The translations under genes and the position numbers were made by a program. From positions 173,367 through 237,366 of the forward strand of contig NZ_JAFEUL010000006.1 of assembly GCF_016901225.1 (NCBI RefSeq): a stretch of 64,000 nucleotides of DNA, given 5' to 3'. The notes under the pieces were generated by a model. The model ran no database searches, had not been told where the DNA came from, and was given only the letters and a program-made list of their open reading frames with translations. Shown one piece after another: positions 1-7,988 of this stretch (the first letter of the stretch is position 1; each line of letters starts with the position of its first letter). The DNA is from Actibacterium sp. 188UL27-1. Lineage in GTDB: Bacteria; Pseudomonadota; Alphaproteobacteria; Rhodobacterales; Rhodobacteraceae.

Positions 1-235
1 AATGCACCAGGATGGCGTCGACATCACCCGCCTGCCCCAGCTTCAGCGCCTGTCCCGTACCAACGACAAGCAACTGAACCTCGATCCCGGTCTCCTGCGT
101 AATCCGCGGCAACAGCACTTCGGCCAGACCCGAGTTATGAAAGGACGTGGTCACGGCCATCCGCATCGTCTCGGCCTGGGCCGCGCACGTCATCAACACC
201 GCCACCACCGCAAAGATCATCCAGCGCAAGGTCAT
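1..235 (-). CDS. tupA: Tungstate-type ABC transporter substrate-binding protein, 5' part only
   Basis: Periplasmic binding protein for an oxyanion ABC importer, most likely tungstate. Only the N-terminal 78 residues are in the window; the rest lies beyond the left edge. A signal peptide (residues 1-20, hydrophobic core AVVAVLMTCA, ending AQA) is followed by TTSFHNSGL and then GTGQALKLGQAGDVDAILVH, the anion-binding segments typical of TupA/WtpA-like proteins. The ATG overlaps the stop of the ATPase gene by 4 bases (ATGA), so it is the last seen member of a tupB-tupC-tupA operon. Tungstate versus molybdate preference cannot be decided from this fragment; TupA similarity favours tungstate. Confidence 0.85.
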   Translation of the reverse strand, partial: MTLRWMIFAVVAVLMTCAAQAETMRMAVTTSFHNSGLAEVLLPRITQETGIEVQLLVVGTGQALKLGQAGDVDAILVH

Positions 236-945
236 TCCAGAATATCTCCGTTCAAAAAGGCGGCCGCCTCGGGGGTGACGGGGGCATCCAAGAACCCGGA
301 TGCGGGCCCGTGCTCATGTATCCCTTTGTTATATATAAAGATCACATCGCCTGCCAACCGCCGCGCCTGGCCCAGATCATGGGTTGCCATGACAACTTTT
401 GTCCCACGGGCGACGGCGGCCATCAACATCTCTTCGATCTCCCGGACGGAGCGGCCATCAAGGTTCGTCGTCGGCTCGTCCAGGAACAACACTTGCGGCT
501 CGGTGATCATGGCCCGCGCAATCGACAGCTTTTGCCGCTCCCCCCCGGACAAGACATGGGCCGGGGCTTCCAGATGCGCGCCAAGGCCAACGGATTGCGC
601 CGCCTCAGACGCCTGGCGCCGGGCCGCCCGCCGCGCCACACCGCGCACGATGAGCGGATAGGCGATGTTGTCCTGCACCGATCGACGCATCAGTGTCGGC
701 GTTTGAAAGACATAAGCCTGCGCCAGATCGGCCTGCGGCATGTCAACGGCCCAACTGACCTGCCCGGAAGAGGCGCGCACAAGACCGTGAAACAGTTGCA
801 GCAATGTCGTCTTTCCGGCTCCGTTCGGGCCCAGCACAATTGTCGGCGGCCCGGCTTTCACCTGCAGGGTGACCGGACCGATGATGTGACGTCCGCGCCG
901 CCGCACAGTCGCAGCCTTCAGATCCAGGGGCAGAACCGCTACCAT
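232..945 (-). CDS. tupC: Tungstate-type ABC transporter ATP-binding protein
   Basis: Cytoplasmic ATPase that drives oxyanion import. The 237-residue protein has the full ABC set: Walker A GPNGAGKT (residues 39-46), signature LSGGERQ (132-138), Walker B VLFLDEPT (152-159) and the switch histidine in ATHD (189). It lacks the C-terminal TOBE/MOP extension of ModC, which fits the short TupC type. The start overlaps the permease stop by 7 bases and its own stop overlaps the tupA start, so the three proteins are probably translated as a coupled unit. Confidence 0.9.
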   Translation of the reverse strand: MVAVLPLDLKAATVRRRGRHIIGPVTLQVKAGPPTIVLGPNGAGKTTLLQLFHGLVRASSGQVSWAVDMPQADLAQAYVFQTPTLMRRSVQDNIAYPLIVRGVARRAARRQASEAAQSVGLGAHLEAPAHVLSGGERQKLSIARAMITEPQVLFLDEPTTNLDGRSVREIEEMLMAAVARGTKVVMATHDLGQARRLAGDVIFIYNKGIHEHGPASGFLDAPVTPEAAAFLNGDILE

Positions 946-1643
946 CGGCCTGCCCGCTCGGTCCGGGACAGGGTGTGGATGGCGAGGTTTGCCGCTATGG
1001 CCAACCCGATCAGCACGAAACCCAGTCCCAACGCCAGGGCAAAATTACCCTGGCTCGTCTCCAGACTGATGGCGGTGGTCAGAACACGGGTCAGATGATC
1101 GATATTGCCACCCACGATCATGATCGCCCCGACCTCTCCGATGGCCCGGCCAAAACCCGCAAGCGTGGCGGTCAAAAGCGACCGGCGCGCATCCCAGATC
1201 AACGCGCGGATCCGCTGCCCTTTCGTGGTGTTGAGCGAAATCAGAAGGTCATGGTAATCCGCCCACAGATCCCGCAGGGCCTGATGCGCGATAGAGGCAA
1301 TCAGAGGCGTCACAATGATCACCTGCGCAATCACCATGGCCGTGGGCGTGAAAAGCAGGTTCAACACCCCCAGCGGCCCCGAACGCGACAGCATGATGTA
1401 AACGACCAGCCCCACCACCACGGGCGGCAGGCCCATCAAGGCATTCAGAACCGCAATCGTCAGGCGGCGAAACCGGAACCGGTTGATGGCCAGCCACGCG
1501 CCCATGGGCAGACCCAATGCCGCGGCGATCACCACGGCCGTCAGGGTCACCTGTAACGACCGGGCGGTGATCTCCATCAAATCGGCATCCAGCATCACGA
1601 CCAGCCAAAAGGCCGCCGCCACCCCTTCCCAAAGGTCGTTCAC
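939..1643 (-). CDS. tupB: Tungstate-type ABC transporter permease
   Basis: Inner-membrane channel subunit of the transporter, 234 residues with about five to six hydrophobic segments (near 10-50, 60-85, 95-120, 160-180, 200-225). The coupling region around residue 150-175 contains GFGRAIGEVGAIMIVGGN, the EAA-type loop characteristic of TupB/WtpB permeases that contacts the ATPase. It is the first transporter gene of the operon and starts 13 bases after the stop of a tiny membrane-peptide gene. Its place directly downstream of formate dehydrogenase genes suggests it supplies W (or Mo) for that enzyme; this link is inference from context. Confidence 0.9.
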   Translation of the reverse strand: MNDLWEGVAAAFWLVVMLDADLMEITARSLQVTLTAVVIAAALGLPMGAWLAINRFRFRRLTIAVLNALMGLPPVVVGLVVYIMLSRSGPLGVLNLLFTPTAMVIAQVIIVTPLIASIAHQALRDLWADYHDLLISLNTTKGQRIRALIWDARRSLLTATLAGFGRAIGEVGAIMIVGGNIDHLTRVLTTAISLETSQGNFALALGLGFVLIGLAIAANLAIHTLSRTERAGRW

Positions 1644-1655
1644 AGGATCAGCGTA

Positions 1656-1781
1656 TCATGGCAGGCGCACCGCGTCGCCCGATTGCCGGTCCGCCGCTGA
1701 AAACCCGGCCTGGTTCAGCCCGTACCACGCGCCGACGGTGATGATGGCGATGGCCAGAAAAGCAAGCAGCATGGGGCGCAT
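1656..1781 (-). CDS. 41-residue single-span membrane peptide
   Basis: A short open frame in the 180-base gap between the WD40-cytochrome c gene and tupB. It has a strong ribosome-binding site (GGAGGAGACC, 6 bases before the ATG) and encodes one hydrophobic segment (residues 3-20, LLAFLAIAIITVGAWYG) followed by a short polar tail ending VRLP. Same strand and tight spacing place it in the same operon. No family is recognised. The good ribosome-binding site, the hydrophobic helix and the lack of any other use for the gap argue that it is real. It could be a small accessory subunit of the membrane-bound formate dehydrogenase or just a membrane peptide of unknown role. Confidence 0.55.
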   Translation of the reverse strand: MRPMLLAFLAIAIITVGAWYGLNQAGFSAADRQSGDAVRLP

Positions 1782-1822
1782 AAGGTCTCCTCCCGCGGGG
1801 ATGTCGGGCAGCGGCCCGTCCC

Positions 1823-3097
1823 CTAACCTTTTGTATTCTCTTTTAGATAGGTGATCAAATCCTGCCGGTCGGTGGACTTGGTGATGCGTTGCATCGGCAT
1901 TTTGGTGCCTGGTACATAGTGATCAGGGCCCTCATCAAACAGCCGGTCGATGGTGTCGTCTGTCCAGACGATCCCCTTTGCCTTCAGGGCTGGACTGTAG
2001 GTGTAGCCCGGCACGCTGGCGGCCTTGCGTCCGAACAATCCATGCAAGCTGGGCCCAGCCCGCCGCTGGCTGTCAGGAGTCAGGCTGTGGCAGATCGCAC
2101 ATTTGCGTTTGAACTGCCGTTCACCGTTTTCCATCTGGTCCGGATCCATCAGAAAAGCGCGCTGGATCTGGCCCAGGCCCGGGCCGCCCTTGGCCGCGAC
2201 AGGCCACAGGACCGCCGTATCGTCGATGCCCCCGATCAACAGTTGCGTCCCGTCCGGCGTGAAAGACAGCGCCCAGATCGGGCCTTTAGCGCTGGCTTTG
2301 ATATCGCGCTGGATCGTCCAGTTTTCCGTATCGACAAGGGTCACATGCCCCTCCCCATCCCCGATGGCCAGGATCGATCCAGCGGGATCGGTGGCGAGGG
2401 CCAGGATCGGGCGTCGCCCGGCGGATAGATCCGCCACGACCTCCCCATCACCGCGCACCTGAACAGTTCCGTCGACCCCACCAAAGGCTGACCATGTGCC
2501 CGTGGGGCTCACCAAGACCTGCGTAATGCCCAAGCCGTGTTCATGCATGACGTCCTGTCGGGCCGCATCAAAGCTGCTGGTGCGCAAGGTGCCATCGGCA
2601 GAGGCGCTGACCACCCCGCCATCGCGAATGCTGACATCGTTCACCGCCCCATCATGGTGGCCCAGCATGGCGAGGTTCTGTCCGGTCATCGGATCCCATA
2701 CCCCAACCGTACCATCCCAACTGGCCGACACCAACATGCTGCCATCAGGTGTGATATCCAACGCATTGATCGTGCCCTGATGGCCCGTCATTCGATGCAG
2801 CGCCTGTCCGGTCGCAAGATCCCAGATGATGATGGTGAAGTCATCCCCGGCGGATGCGGCCCGATCCGGCCCCAGATAGATCACGGACTTTACGGCGGCC
2901 TCATGCCCGTCCAGCCAGGTTGGTTGACCGTCCGGCAGGGTCCAGAGACCGACGGAATTGTCAAAACTCGCCGTCAGAGCGCTGCGCCCGTCAGGGGCCA
3001 CTGCGGTTGCGTGGATCGGCCCGCCATGCCCCTCCAGACGCACCGGCTCCGCCAGAGCCGCACCTGCCCATAACAGCAGAATCACAAGGGCGCGCAT
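1823..3097 (-). CDS. WD40-repeat domain fused to a class I cytochrome c
   Basis: Predicted periplasmic electron-transfer protein of 424 residues. A signal peptide (1-16, ending ALA) leads into at least six WD40-like blades (about 20-310; recognisable blade ends GLWTL, IIIWDL, GVWDP, AVLWP). A C-terminal cytochrome c domain (about 318-420) binds one haem through CAICH (333-337); Met400 in GTKMP is the likely sixth ligand. Domain type resembles the cytochrome c552/c550 class (GPSLHGLFGRKA motif). It lies 3 bases downstream of the formate dehydrogenase cytochrome b gene, so it may accept or relay electrons from that complex. The propeller may be a docking platform. Both roles are inference. Confidence 0.85.
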   Translation of the reverse strand: MRALVILLLWAGAALAEPVRLEGHGGPIHATAVAPDGRSALTASFDNSVGLWTLPDGQPTWLDGHEAAVKSVIYLGPDRAASAGDDFTIIIWDLATGQALHRMTGHQGTINALDITPDGSMLVSASWDGTVGVWDPMTGQNLAMLGHHDGAVNDVSIRDGGVVSASADGTLRTSSFDAARQDVMHEHGLGITQVLVSPTGTWSAFGGVDGTVQVRGDGEVVADLSAGRRPILALATDPAGSILAIGDGEGHVTLVDTENWTIQRDIKASAKGPIWALSFTPDGTQLLIGGIDDTAVLWPVAAKGGPGLGQIQRAFLMDPDQMENGERQFKRKCAICHSLTPDSQRRAGPSLHGLFGRKAASVPGYTYSPALKAKGIVWTDDTIDRLFDEGPDHYVPGTKMPMQRITKSTDRQDLITYLKENTKG

Positions 3098-3100
3098 GTG

Positions 3101-4312
3101 CTATTCCGCCGGTGTCGCCCGCGCGGTTGTCTCGGGGGTTTTTCCTTTTTCCTCTAGCTCTTCCACCCAAAGCCCATGGTGCTCTTTGGCCCATTGCAGA
3201 TCAACCTGACCCGAGCCCATGGCGGCATAGGCACCCTCCATTCCGACCGATCCCAAATAGATATGCGCCAGGATGATGACCATCAGAACAAAGCTGACAA
3301 TGGCGTGCCAGGCCTGCGCCAATTGCATCTCCCCATGGGGCGAAAGGACCTCTGGCAGCGGCGCAAGACCGACCCAACCCGGCGCCCCGGTCGCGTTGAT
3401 CAAGGCAAAGGTCTTGGCAAACATCGGCAGTTCAAACGGGAACAGCAGCGACAGGCCGGACAGCGAGATCGAGCCCCCCAGCAGGATCACCGCCCAAAAG
3501 ATGATCTTTTGCCCCGCATTGAACTTGCGTGCCGGCGGGTGGGAATGTTTGGAGAAAAGCCCACCGGCCTTGGCCATCCATTTCAGGTCATGGCGGTTGG
3601 GTATATTTTCCAGGACCCACATCACGAACACCATGGCCAGACCAAGCATGAAGGCCCAGGCGACGTTGTTGTGGATCCATTTGCAGGCCATGGCGGTCGT
3701 GGCGAACATTTCCTTGCCGAATAACGGGATGAAGGCCACCCGACCGAACAAGGAGATCAGGCCAGTGATCCCCAACACGATGAAGGAGCCGGCGAGCAAC
3801 CAATGGCCAAAGCGTTCGACCGCCTTGAACCGTTCGATCGTGGCATCACTGCGCCCCCCTTCGATCCGGATACGGCCACGAAACAGGTAGAACAGCGCCA
3901 AAAGCCCCAGCATGCCAAGCAGGCTATATCCCCCCCAGCTTCGCAGCGGCCCATCGCGAAATGTCAGCCACGCCATACCGCCATCCTGCACCAAAAGGGT
4001 GGCCCCGGGGGAGGTGGTGGTGGAGGTGATATCAGCAGTACCAAAGCGCAGGGCGCGCCATAATTCGGGGTCGGACACGCCACCAAGAGTGCCCAATTGC
4101 CCCGACATTTCAGCGGCTTGACCGGGATCGCCGGTGGCGTTGCGGCGGAAATCAAGATCCACCTCCTCACCGCGCTGACGCGCCATGATATCTTCGAGGG
4201 TTTGCGCCCCGCCCGTCACGCTTCGATCCGGCGCTGGGGTGTCCTGCGCCACGACCGATCCAGCAAAGACCAGAAAAATCAAGGTGTTGATCAAGATACG
4301 TGCGAATTGCAT
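3101..4312 (-). CDS. fdoI: Formate dehydrogenase gamma subunit (cytochrome b556)
   Basis: Membrane cytochrome b that passes electrons from a periplasmic or membrane-bound formate dehydrogenase to quinone. The 403-residue protein has an N-terminal signal-like segment (1-22), a linker, one extra membrane span (about 125-145), and then the typical four-helix cytochrome b core starting at RFGHWLLAGSFIVLGITGL with haem-ligand histidines, and a late AQAWHAIVSFVLMVIILAHIYLG. The catalytic alpha and iron-sulfur beta subunits are not in the window; upstream on this strand is an unrelated gene. They may lie beyond the left edge or elsewhere. The start has GGGGAGGACC as its ribosome-binding site. Confidence 0.85.
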   Translation of the reverse strand: MQFARILINTLIFLVFAGSVVAQDTPAPDRSVTGGAQTLEDIMARQRGEEVDLDFRRNATGDPGQAAEMSGQLGTLGGVSDPELWRALRFGTADITSTTTSPGATLLVQDGGMAWLTFRDGPLRSWGGYSLLGMLGLLALFYLFRGRIRIEGGRSDATIERFKAVERFGHWLLAGSFIVLGITGLISLFGRVAFIPLFGKEMFATTAMACKWIHNNVAWAFMLGLAMVFVMWVLENIPNRHDLKWMAKAGGLFSKHSHPPARKFNAGQKIIFWAVILLGGSISLSGLSLLFPFELPMFAKTFALINATGAPGWVGLAPLPEVLSPHGEMQLAQAWHAIVSFVLMVIILAHIYLGSVGMEGAYAAMGSGQVDLQWAKEHHGLWVEELEEKGKTPETTARATPAE

Positions 4313-4659
4313 CAGGCGGTCCTCCCCATGGATACCGAGAACTTATCGAAGCCTCTGCCGCAAAGGAAGGCTCACTAACGTCGTAAATCGAGACTGGGCA
4401 CAGGCCGTACACACCCCATGCACAAGGCATACATATCCCATACATACGCACCGGACGGTCTGTTAACTGCCTGAAATCAAAGATTTCAAAGCGGCAAGTG
4501 ATGCTTGATGTTCAGGTATCTCGTCAGACGCAATAAAGGGGCCCGCTTACGACGCGCTGTGACACCCTGCAAAACGACAATAGCCGATCTGCAATATGGG
4601 AGACCTCGTGCCATGTTCGCGCGTGACATGTCAGGTCACGCGCGTATGTCAGAACCTCT
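4313..4659. other. Intergenic region upstream of the formate dehydrogenase operon
   Basis: About 350 bases with no convincing gene. It should hold the promoter of the minus-strand operon starting at 4312. A perfect 10-bp inverted repeat (CGCGCGTGAC, 7-base loop, 4618-4644) lies 16 bases past the stop of the gene ending at 4660. It has no T tract, so it may be a factor-dependent terminator or an operator. Base composition around 4400-4520 is lower in GC than the flanks. Confidence 0.4.
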
Positions 4660-5181
4660 TCAGCTCGGGTCGTATGGCAGCGACGAATGGTGAAGGTTGA
4701 TGAGCAAGTTACCTTCATCATCCGTCACATAGCCAAAGGAATACTCCACTTTCGTCTCGGCCCCATCTGGACCTGTGAAAAAGTAATTTCCCATGGCAAT
4801 GGCGGCGTCATCGGTCGTGAAAATACCATTGCTTTCGAAGCGGACGTTCGTCCAGCCCTTGATGGCAAACCCGGTATCTTCGCTGCCTTCGGTCCCAACA
4901 AAATAGCTCAAGGCCTCGTCGAAGCTCTCGCGAAATTGATCCTCGGCAGCCAATGTCGGCTTAAACATGACCGCGCCGTCGCCATAGGCATAGAGCGTTT
5001 CGATATGCTCCCTGGCGCGTTCCACGTAATCTCCACCCGTCGCATGCGCGCTCGCAATGGCCACGATGCCGTCACCCCAAGCAGTCTGAGCGTCAATGAC
5101 ATCTTGCTCTGAGATACCTTCCGCAGAGGCAGTGCCTGCGGCCATCATTGACAATATGACTGCTATTTTCTGGATTTTCAT
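4660..5181 (-). CDS. Exported SnoaL/NTF2-like protein of unknown function
   Basis: A 173-residue exported protein. The signal peptide is MKIQKIAVILSMMAAGTASA (1-20). The mature part starts with a helix (EQDVIDAQTAWGDGIVAIASAH), and ends NLLINLHHSSLPYDPS, a pattern of SnoaL/NTF2-like folds (cone-shaped alpha+beta, small-molecule binding or steroid-isomerase-like). Related marine proteins are, as I recall, sometimes labelled phosphoribosyl-AMP cyclohydrolase, but no HisI metal-binding motif is visible, so I do not use that name. The start at 5181 is chosen because it follows AGAGGAAAAAAG and begins a proper signal peptide; the longer open frame upstream reads poorly. It appears to be a single-gene unit. 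Confidence 0.6.
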   Translation of the reverse strand: MKIQKIAVILSMMAAGTASAEGISEQDVIDAQTAWGDGIVAIASAHATGGDYVERAREHIETLYAYGDGAVMFKPTLAAEDQFRESFDEALSYFVGTEGSEDTGFAIKGWTNVRFESNGIFTTDDAAIAMGNYFFTGPDGAETKVEYSFGYVTDDEGNLLINLHHSSLPYDPS

Positions 5182-5567
5182 CTTTTTTCCTCTTTTAAAG
5201 ACAGCTTTTCCAACTGCTCGGGATGGGTATGCATCCATCATCAACCGGGCAATTTTGAGATCACAAACAATAGGTTCAATCGCAACTTTCCAGCTTGACT
5301 GCAGACAAAACCAGCCTGGCAAAGGTCCAGTTTGGCGATGTTCCAGACAAGCTGAAGAAACTGATAAGCGAAGCCCCGGGACTGTCAATGTGGGCGCGCG
5401 CCGGGCCTTGGTGACACGCCCCATGATTGGTAATATTTGTTAGGTCGGGTGTCGTGTTGGAGCGATGCCGGATTGTTTTGGACAATCGGGCCGGCATCGC
5501 CGCAGCGAGAGGGCTGACGCGCGCCCCCCCTTTGGGCTTGATTGCAGACCGCGAGATAAACCCCGGG
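5182..5567. other. Intergenic region, no gene seen
   Basis: About 385 bases between two minus-strand genes. I see no credible coding frame. It presumably contains the promoter for the exported NTF2-like protein and the end of the amidotransferase transcript. No clear terminator hairpin with a T tract was found. Confidence 0.3.
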
Positions 5568-6344
5568 TCAGGCGGAGGCGCGCAAGGGCGTTGTCTGGCC
5601 CTGGGACCATGCACGGCAGGCTTGGCCGAATGCCTCAAACAAAGGACGAGAGACCGGGTCAGCTGCAGCGTTCCATTCGGGATGCCATTGAACAGACAGG
5701 GTAAAGCCGGGCGCGCCGCGCACATAGATCGCCTCGGGCGTGCCATCGGGGGCGTGACCGTCCAGAACAATGCGGTCACCCGGCACCTTGATGCCCTGCC
5801 CGTGGAGCGTATTCGTCATGACCTCCGTCGTGCCCATCAACCGGGCAAACGGTCCATCGGGGGTGAACGTAACGGCATGGCGCAGCTCAAACTTCTCCTC
5901 CAGCGTGCCATCTGGCGGCATGCGGTGGTTGGACCGACCGGGCAGATCGCGAATCTCTGGATAGAGCGAGCCGCCCATGGCCACGTTCACCTCCTGAAAG
6001 CCGCGACAGACCCCCAGGAAGGGCTGGCCGCGGTCGACGAGCGCCCGGATCAAAGGCAGGGCGACCCGATCGCGATCACGGTCGAACTCGCCATGGGCCA
6101 GTGTTTCGGGTTCTCCATATTCCTCGGGATGCACATTGGGACGGCCACCGGTGAACAGGAAACCATCACAGACCTCCATAAGTTCTGCGATATCAAGCAG
6201 ATCCGGATCGGTCGGGATGATCAGCGGCAAGGCTCCGGTCACCAGGGACACCGCCTCGGCATTCATGGTGCCACCGGCATGGGCCGGGTATTGATCGTTG
6301 ATCAAGTAGTGATTGCCGATGATCCCGACGACTGGCCGTGCCAT
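5568..6344 (-). CDS. Class I glutamine amidotransferase-like hydrolase, PuuD family
   Basis: Probable gamma-glutamyl hydrolase of the peptidase C26 / PuuD type (hydrolyses gamma-glutamyl amides such as gamma-glutamyl-GABA). 258 residues, full length for the family. Catalytic cysteine is Cys113 in GVCRGFQE and the His-Glu pair is QWHPEW (His221, Glu223); FTGGRPN (64-70) is the oxyanion region. No other polyamine-degradation gene is nearby, so the exact substrate is open. The gene has a GGAG ribosome-binding site, and immediately upstream are five tandem 26-bp repeats, so its leader RNA would carry a row of small hairpins. Confidence 0.8.
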   Translation of the reverse strand: MARPVVGIIGNHYLINDQYPAHAGGTMNAEAVSLVTGALPLIIPTDPDLLDIAELMEVCDGFLFTGGRPNVHPEEYGEPETLAHGEFDRDRDRVALPLIRALVDRGQPFLGVCRGFQEVNVAMGGSLYPEIRDLPGRSNHRMPPDGTLEEKFELRHAVTFTPDGPFARLMGTTEVMTNTLHGQGIKVPGDRIVLDGHAPDGTPEAIYVRGAPGFTLSVQWHPEWNAAADPVSRPLFEAFGQACRAWSQGQTTPLRASA

Positions 6345-6362
6345 TGAAACTCCAACATCTTA

Positions 6363-6489
6363 ACGCCCCTCACGGGGACGATAGCTTTACGCCCCTCACG
6401 GGGACGATAGCTTTACGCCCCTCACGGGGACGATAGCTTTACGCCCCTCACGGGGACGATAGCTTTACGCCCCTCACGGGGACGATAGC
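6363..6489. repeat. Five tandem 26-bp repeats with an internal hairpin
   Basis: Units start at 6363, 6389, 6415, 6441 and 6467; the first four are identical and the fifth loses its last bases. Each contains CGCCCCTCACGGGGACG, which folds as a 6-bp stem with one bulged A and a TCAC loop, followed by ATAGCTTT. The array sits 18 bases upstream of the amidotransferase start and 38 bases downstream of the GlcG-like gene's stop, both on the minus strand. Identity between units implies recent expansion. It could be a phase-variable spacer, an operator array or an RNA element. Confidence 0.95.
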
Positions 6490-6526
6490 GCGGGATGGTT
6501 GAAAGGTCGATAAGCGGCGGCGCCAA

Positions 6527-6955
6527 TCACGGCTCTGGCGTGTATCCAGCCGCTTCAATCCCCGCGATGGCGCATATCTCGTCGTTTTCGGAACTGTCGC
6601 CGGTAATACCGACCGCCCCGATGACCTGGCCGCGCCCGTCGCGGATCAGCACACCACCTGGCACGGGGACCAGTTTGCCACCGAAAGCCGCATTGGCAGC
6701 ATTGATGAAGTAGGCCTGAGCCTCGGCCCGGGCCATCTGGGCCTGCCCCCCCAACCCGAGCATGACCGCGCCATAGGCCTTGCCGCGTGCGATGTCGAAC
6801 CGGCCGGGGCTGGCCCCATCCGCCCGTTCGAACGCCACGACATTGCCACCGGCATCGAGGATCACGATCGATAGCGGCTTGAGATCAAGCTCCTTGCCCT
6901 TGCTTTCGGCACTGCGCAGAATCTTGCGGCATTTGGTGAGGGTCAGTGCGGCCAT
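6527..6955 (-). CDS. GlcG/HbpS-family protein (haem-degrading or cofactor-binding type)
   Basis: 142-residue cytoplasmic protein of the GlcG/HbpS (DUF336) family. Family features are SIVILDAGGNVVAFERADGA, a middle helix KAYGAVMLGLGG, and the glycine-rich PVPGGVLIRDGRGQVIGAVGITGD. Members bind haem or accompany glycolate or diol oxidation genes; no such gene is adjacent, so no pathway is assigned. A clear ribosome-binding site (AAGGAGACACC) supports the start. The tandem repeat array follows 38 bases downstream. Confidence 0.8.
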   Translation of the reverse strand: MAALTLTKCRKILRSAESKGKELDLKPLSIVILDAGGNVVAFERADGASPGRFDIARGKAYGAVMLGLGGQAQMARAEAQAYFINAANAAFGGKLVPVPGGVLIRDGRGQVIGAVGITGDSSENDEICAIAGIEAAGYTPEP

Positions 6956-7148
6956 GGCGGGTGTCTCCTTCGGGTCGTTTCACCCGTATAAAGCGGGACA
7001 TACGCAGAAGGTAAAGGGCAATAAATGTTGACCTATCTGCCATCTATCGCACGGCAATGGGGTGCATTCATCGCCCTGCCCGTCCGTTACCGCGTGACGC
7101 GGGGCGCAATTTCAGGCAGATCACCGAGGTGACGCGGGAGGATGACCA

Positions 7149-7898
7149 ATGTGGGCAGGTGCAAAATCGGGGGCAGCGGCTATCGGGCGGTCGCTTGATG
7201 TTTATTATCGCGACGCAGCGCGCACCCGGAGGATGGACTTATTGAATGCGCGTTTCGTGCCCAAGGACGGCCTGGCTTTTGACATCGGCGCCCATGTCGG
7301 CGACCGCACCGCCAGCTTTGCCCGGTTGGGCGCACGGGTCGTTGCGTTGGAGCCCCAGCCCCGTGTCTTTCGCGCGCTGCGACTGATCCACGGGCGCGAT
7401 CCCCAGGTGACATTGACATGTGCGGCAGCCGGGGCAGCGGCCGGCGAGATGGAGATGTTCGTGAATTCCGGCAATCCCACAGTCTCGACAATCTCCGGTG
7501 ACCTTGTCGCCGCTGCCAAATCAGCAGAGGGGTGGGACGATCAGGTCTGGGACCGGACGATGCGGGTGCCCGTCGTGACCCTGGACGGGCTGATCGCCAA
7601 GCATGGCCAACCCGGTTTCATCAAGATCGATGTTGAAGGCCACGAATTAGAGGCGTTGCGGGGATTGAACATACCGGTCGCGGCATTGTCGTTTGAATTC
7701 ACGACCATCCAGCGGGACATCGCCGCGGCATGCCTGAGCTATCTGAACGATCTGGGCCGCTATGAATTTAACCTCAGCCTGGGCGAGGATCATGATCTGC
7801 GCCACGCGACCTGGATCAGCGCGGCCGACATGAAATCCGAGATCGCGGGCCTGCCCGCCGCTGCCAATTCCGGCGATATCTATGCAAAACTGACATGA
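7149..7898 (+). CDS. FkbM-family SAM-dependent methyltransferase
   Basis: 249-residue predicted O-methyltransferase. Motif I is AFDIGAHVGDRT (about residues 49-60) and the acidic end of strand 2 is VVALEPQPR. The FkbM hallmark is VPVVTLDGLIAKHG followed by FIKIDVEGHELEALRG (about 155-171). Such enzymes methylate sugars, polyketides or lipids; without a neighbouring biosynthetic cluster the substrate is unknown. The ATG follows a GGGAGGATGACC ribosome-binding site. The gene stands alone between divergently and similarly oriented unrelated genes. Confidence 0.85.
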   Translation: MWAGAKSGAAAIGRSLDVYYRDAARTRRMDLLNARFVPKDGLAFDIGAHVGDRTASFARLGARVVALEPQPRVFRALRLIHGRDPQVTLTCAAAGAAAGEMEMFVNSGNPTVSTISGDLVAAAKSAEGWDDQVWDRTMRVPVVTLDGLIAKHGQPGFIKIDVEGHELEALRGLNIPVAALSFEFTTIQRDIAAACLSYLNDLGRYEFNLSLGEDHDLRHATWISAADMKSEIAGLPAAANSGDIYAKLT

Positions 7899-7988
7899 TC
7901 GGCGACAATCGGGGCGTTGATTGACGGCTGCCCCATAGTGATGCACCGATGGATCCCGGCGCCCCGACACTGATGAAAGCAGACGGAC

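Noticed and set aside
6363..6489. CRISPR array
   Set aside because: The 26-bp units are contiguous, with no unique spacers between them, and no cas gene is near.
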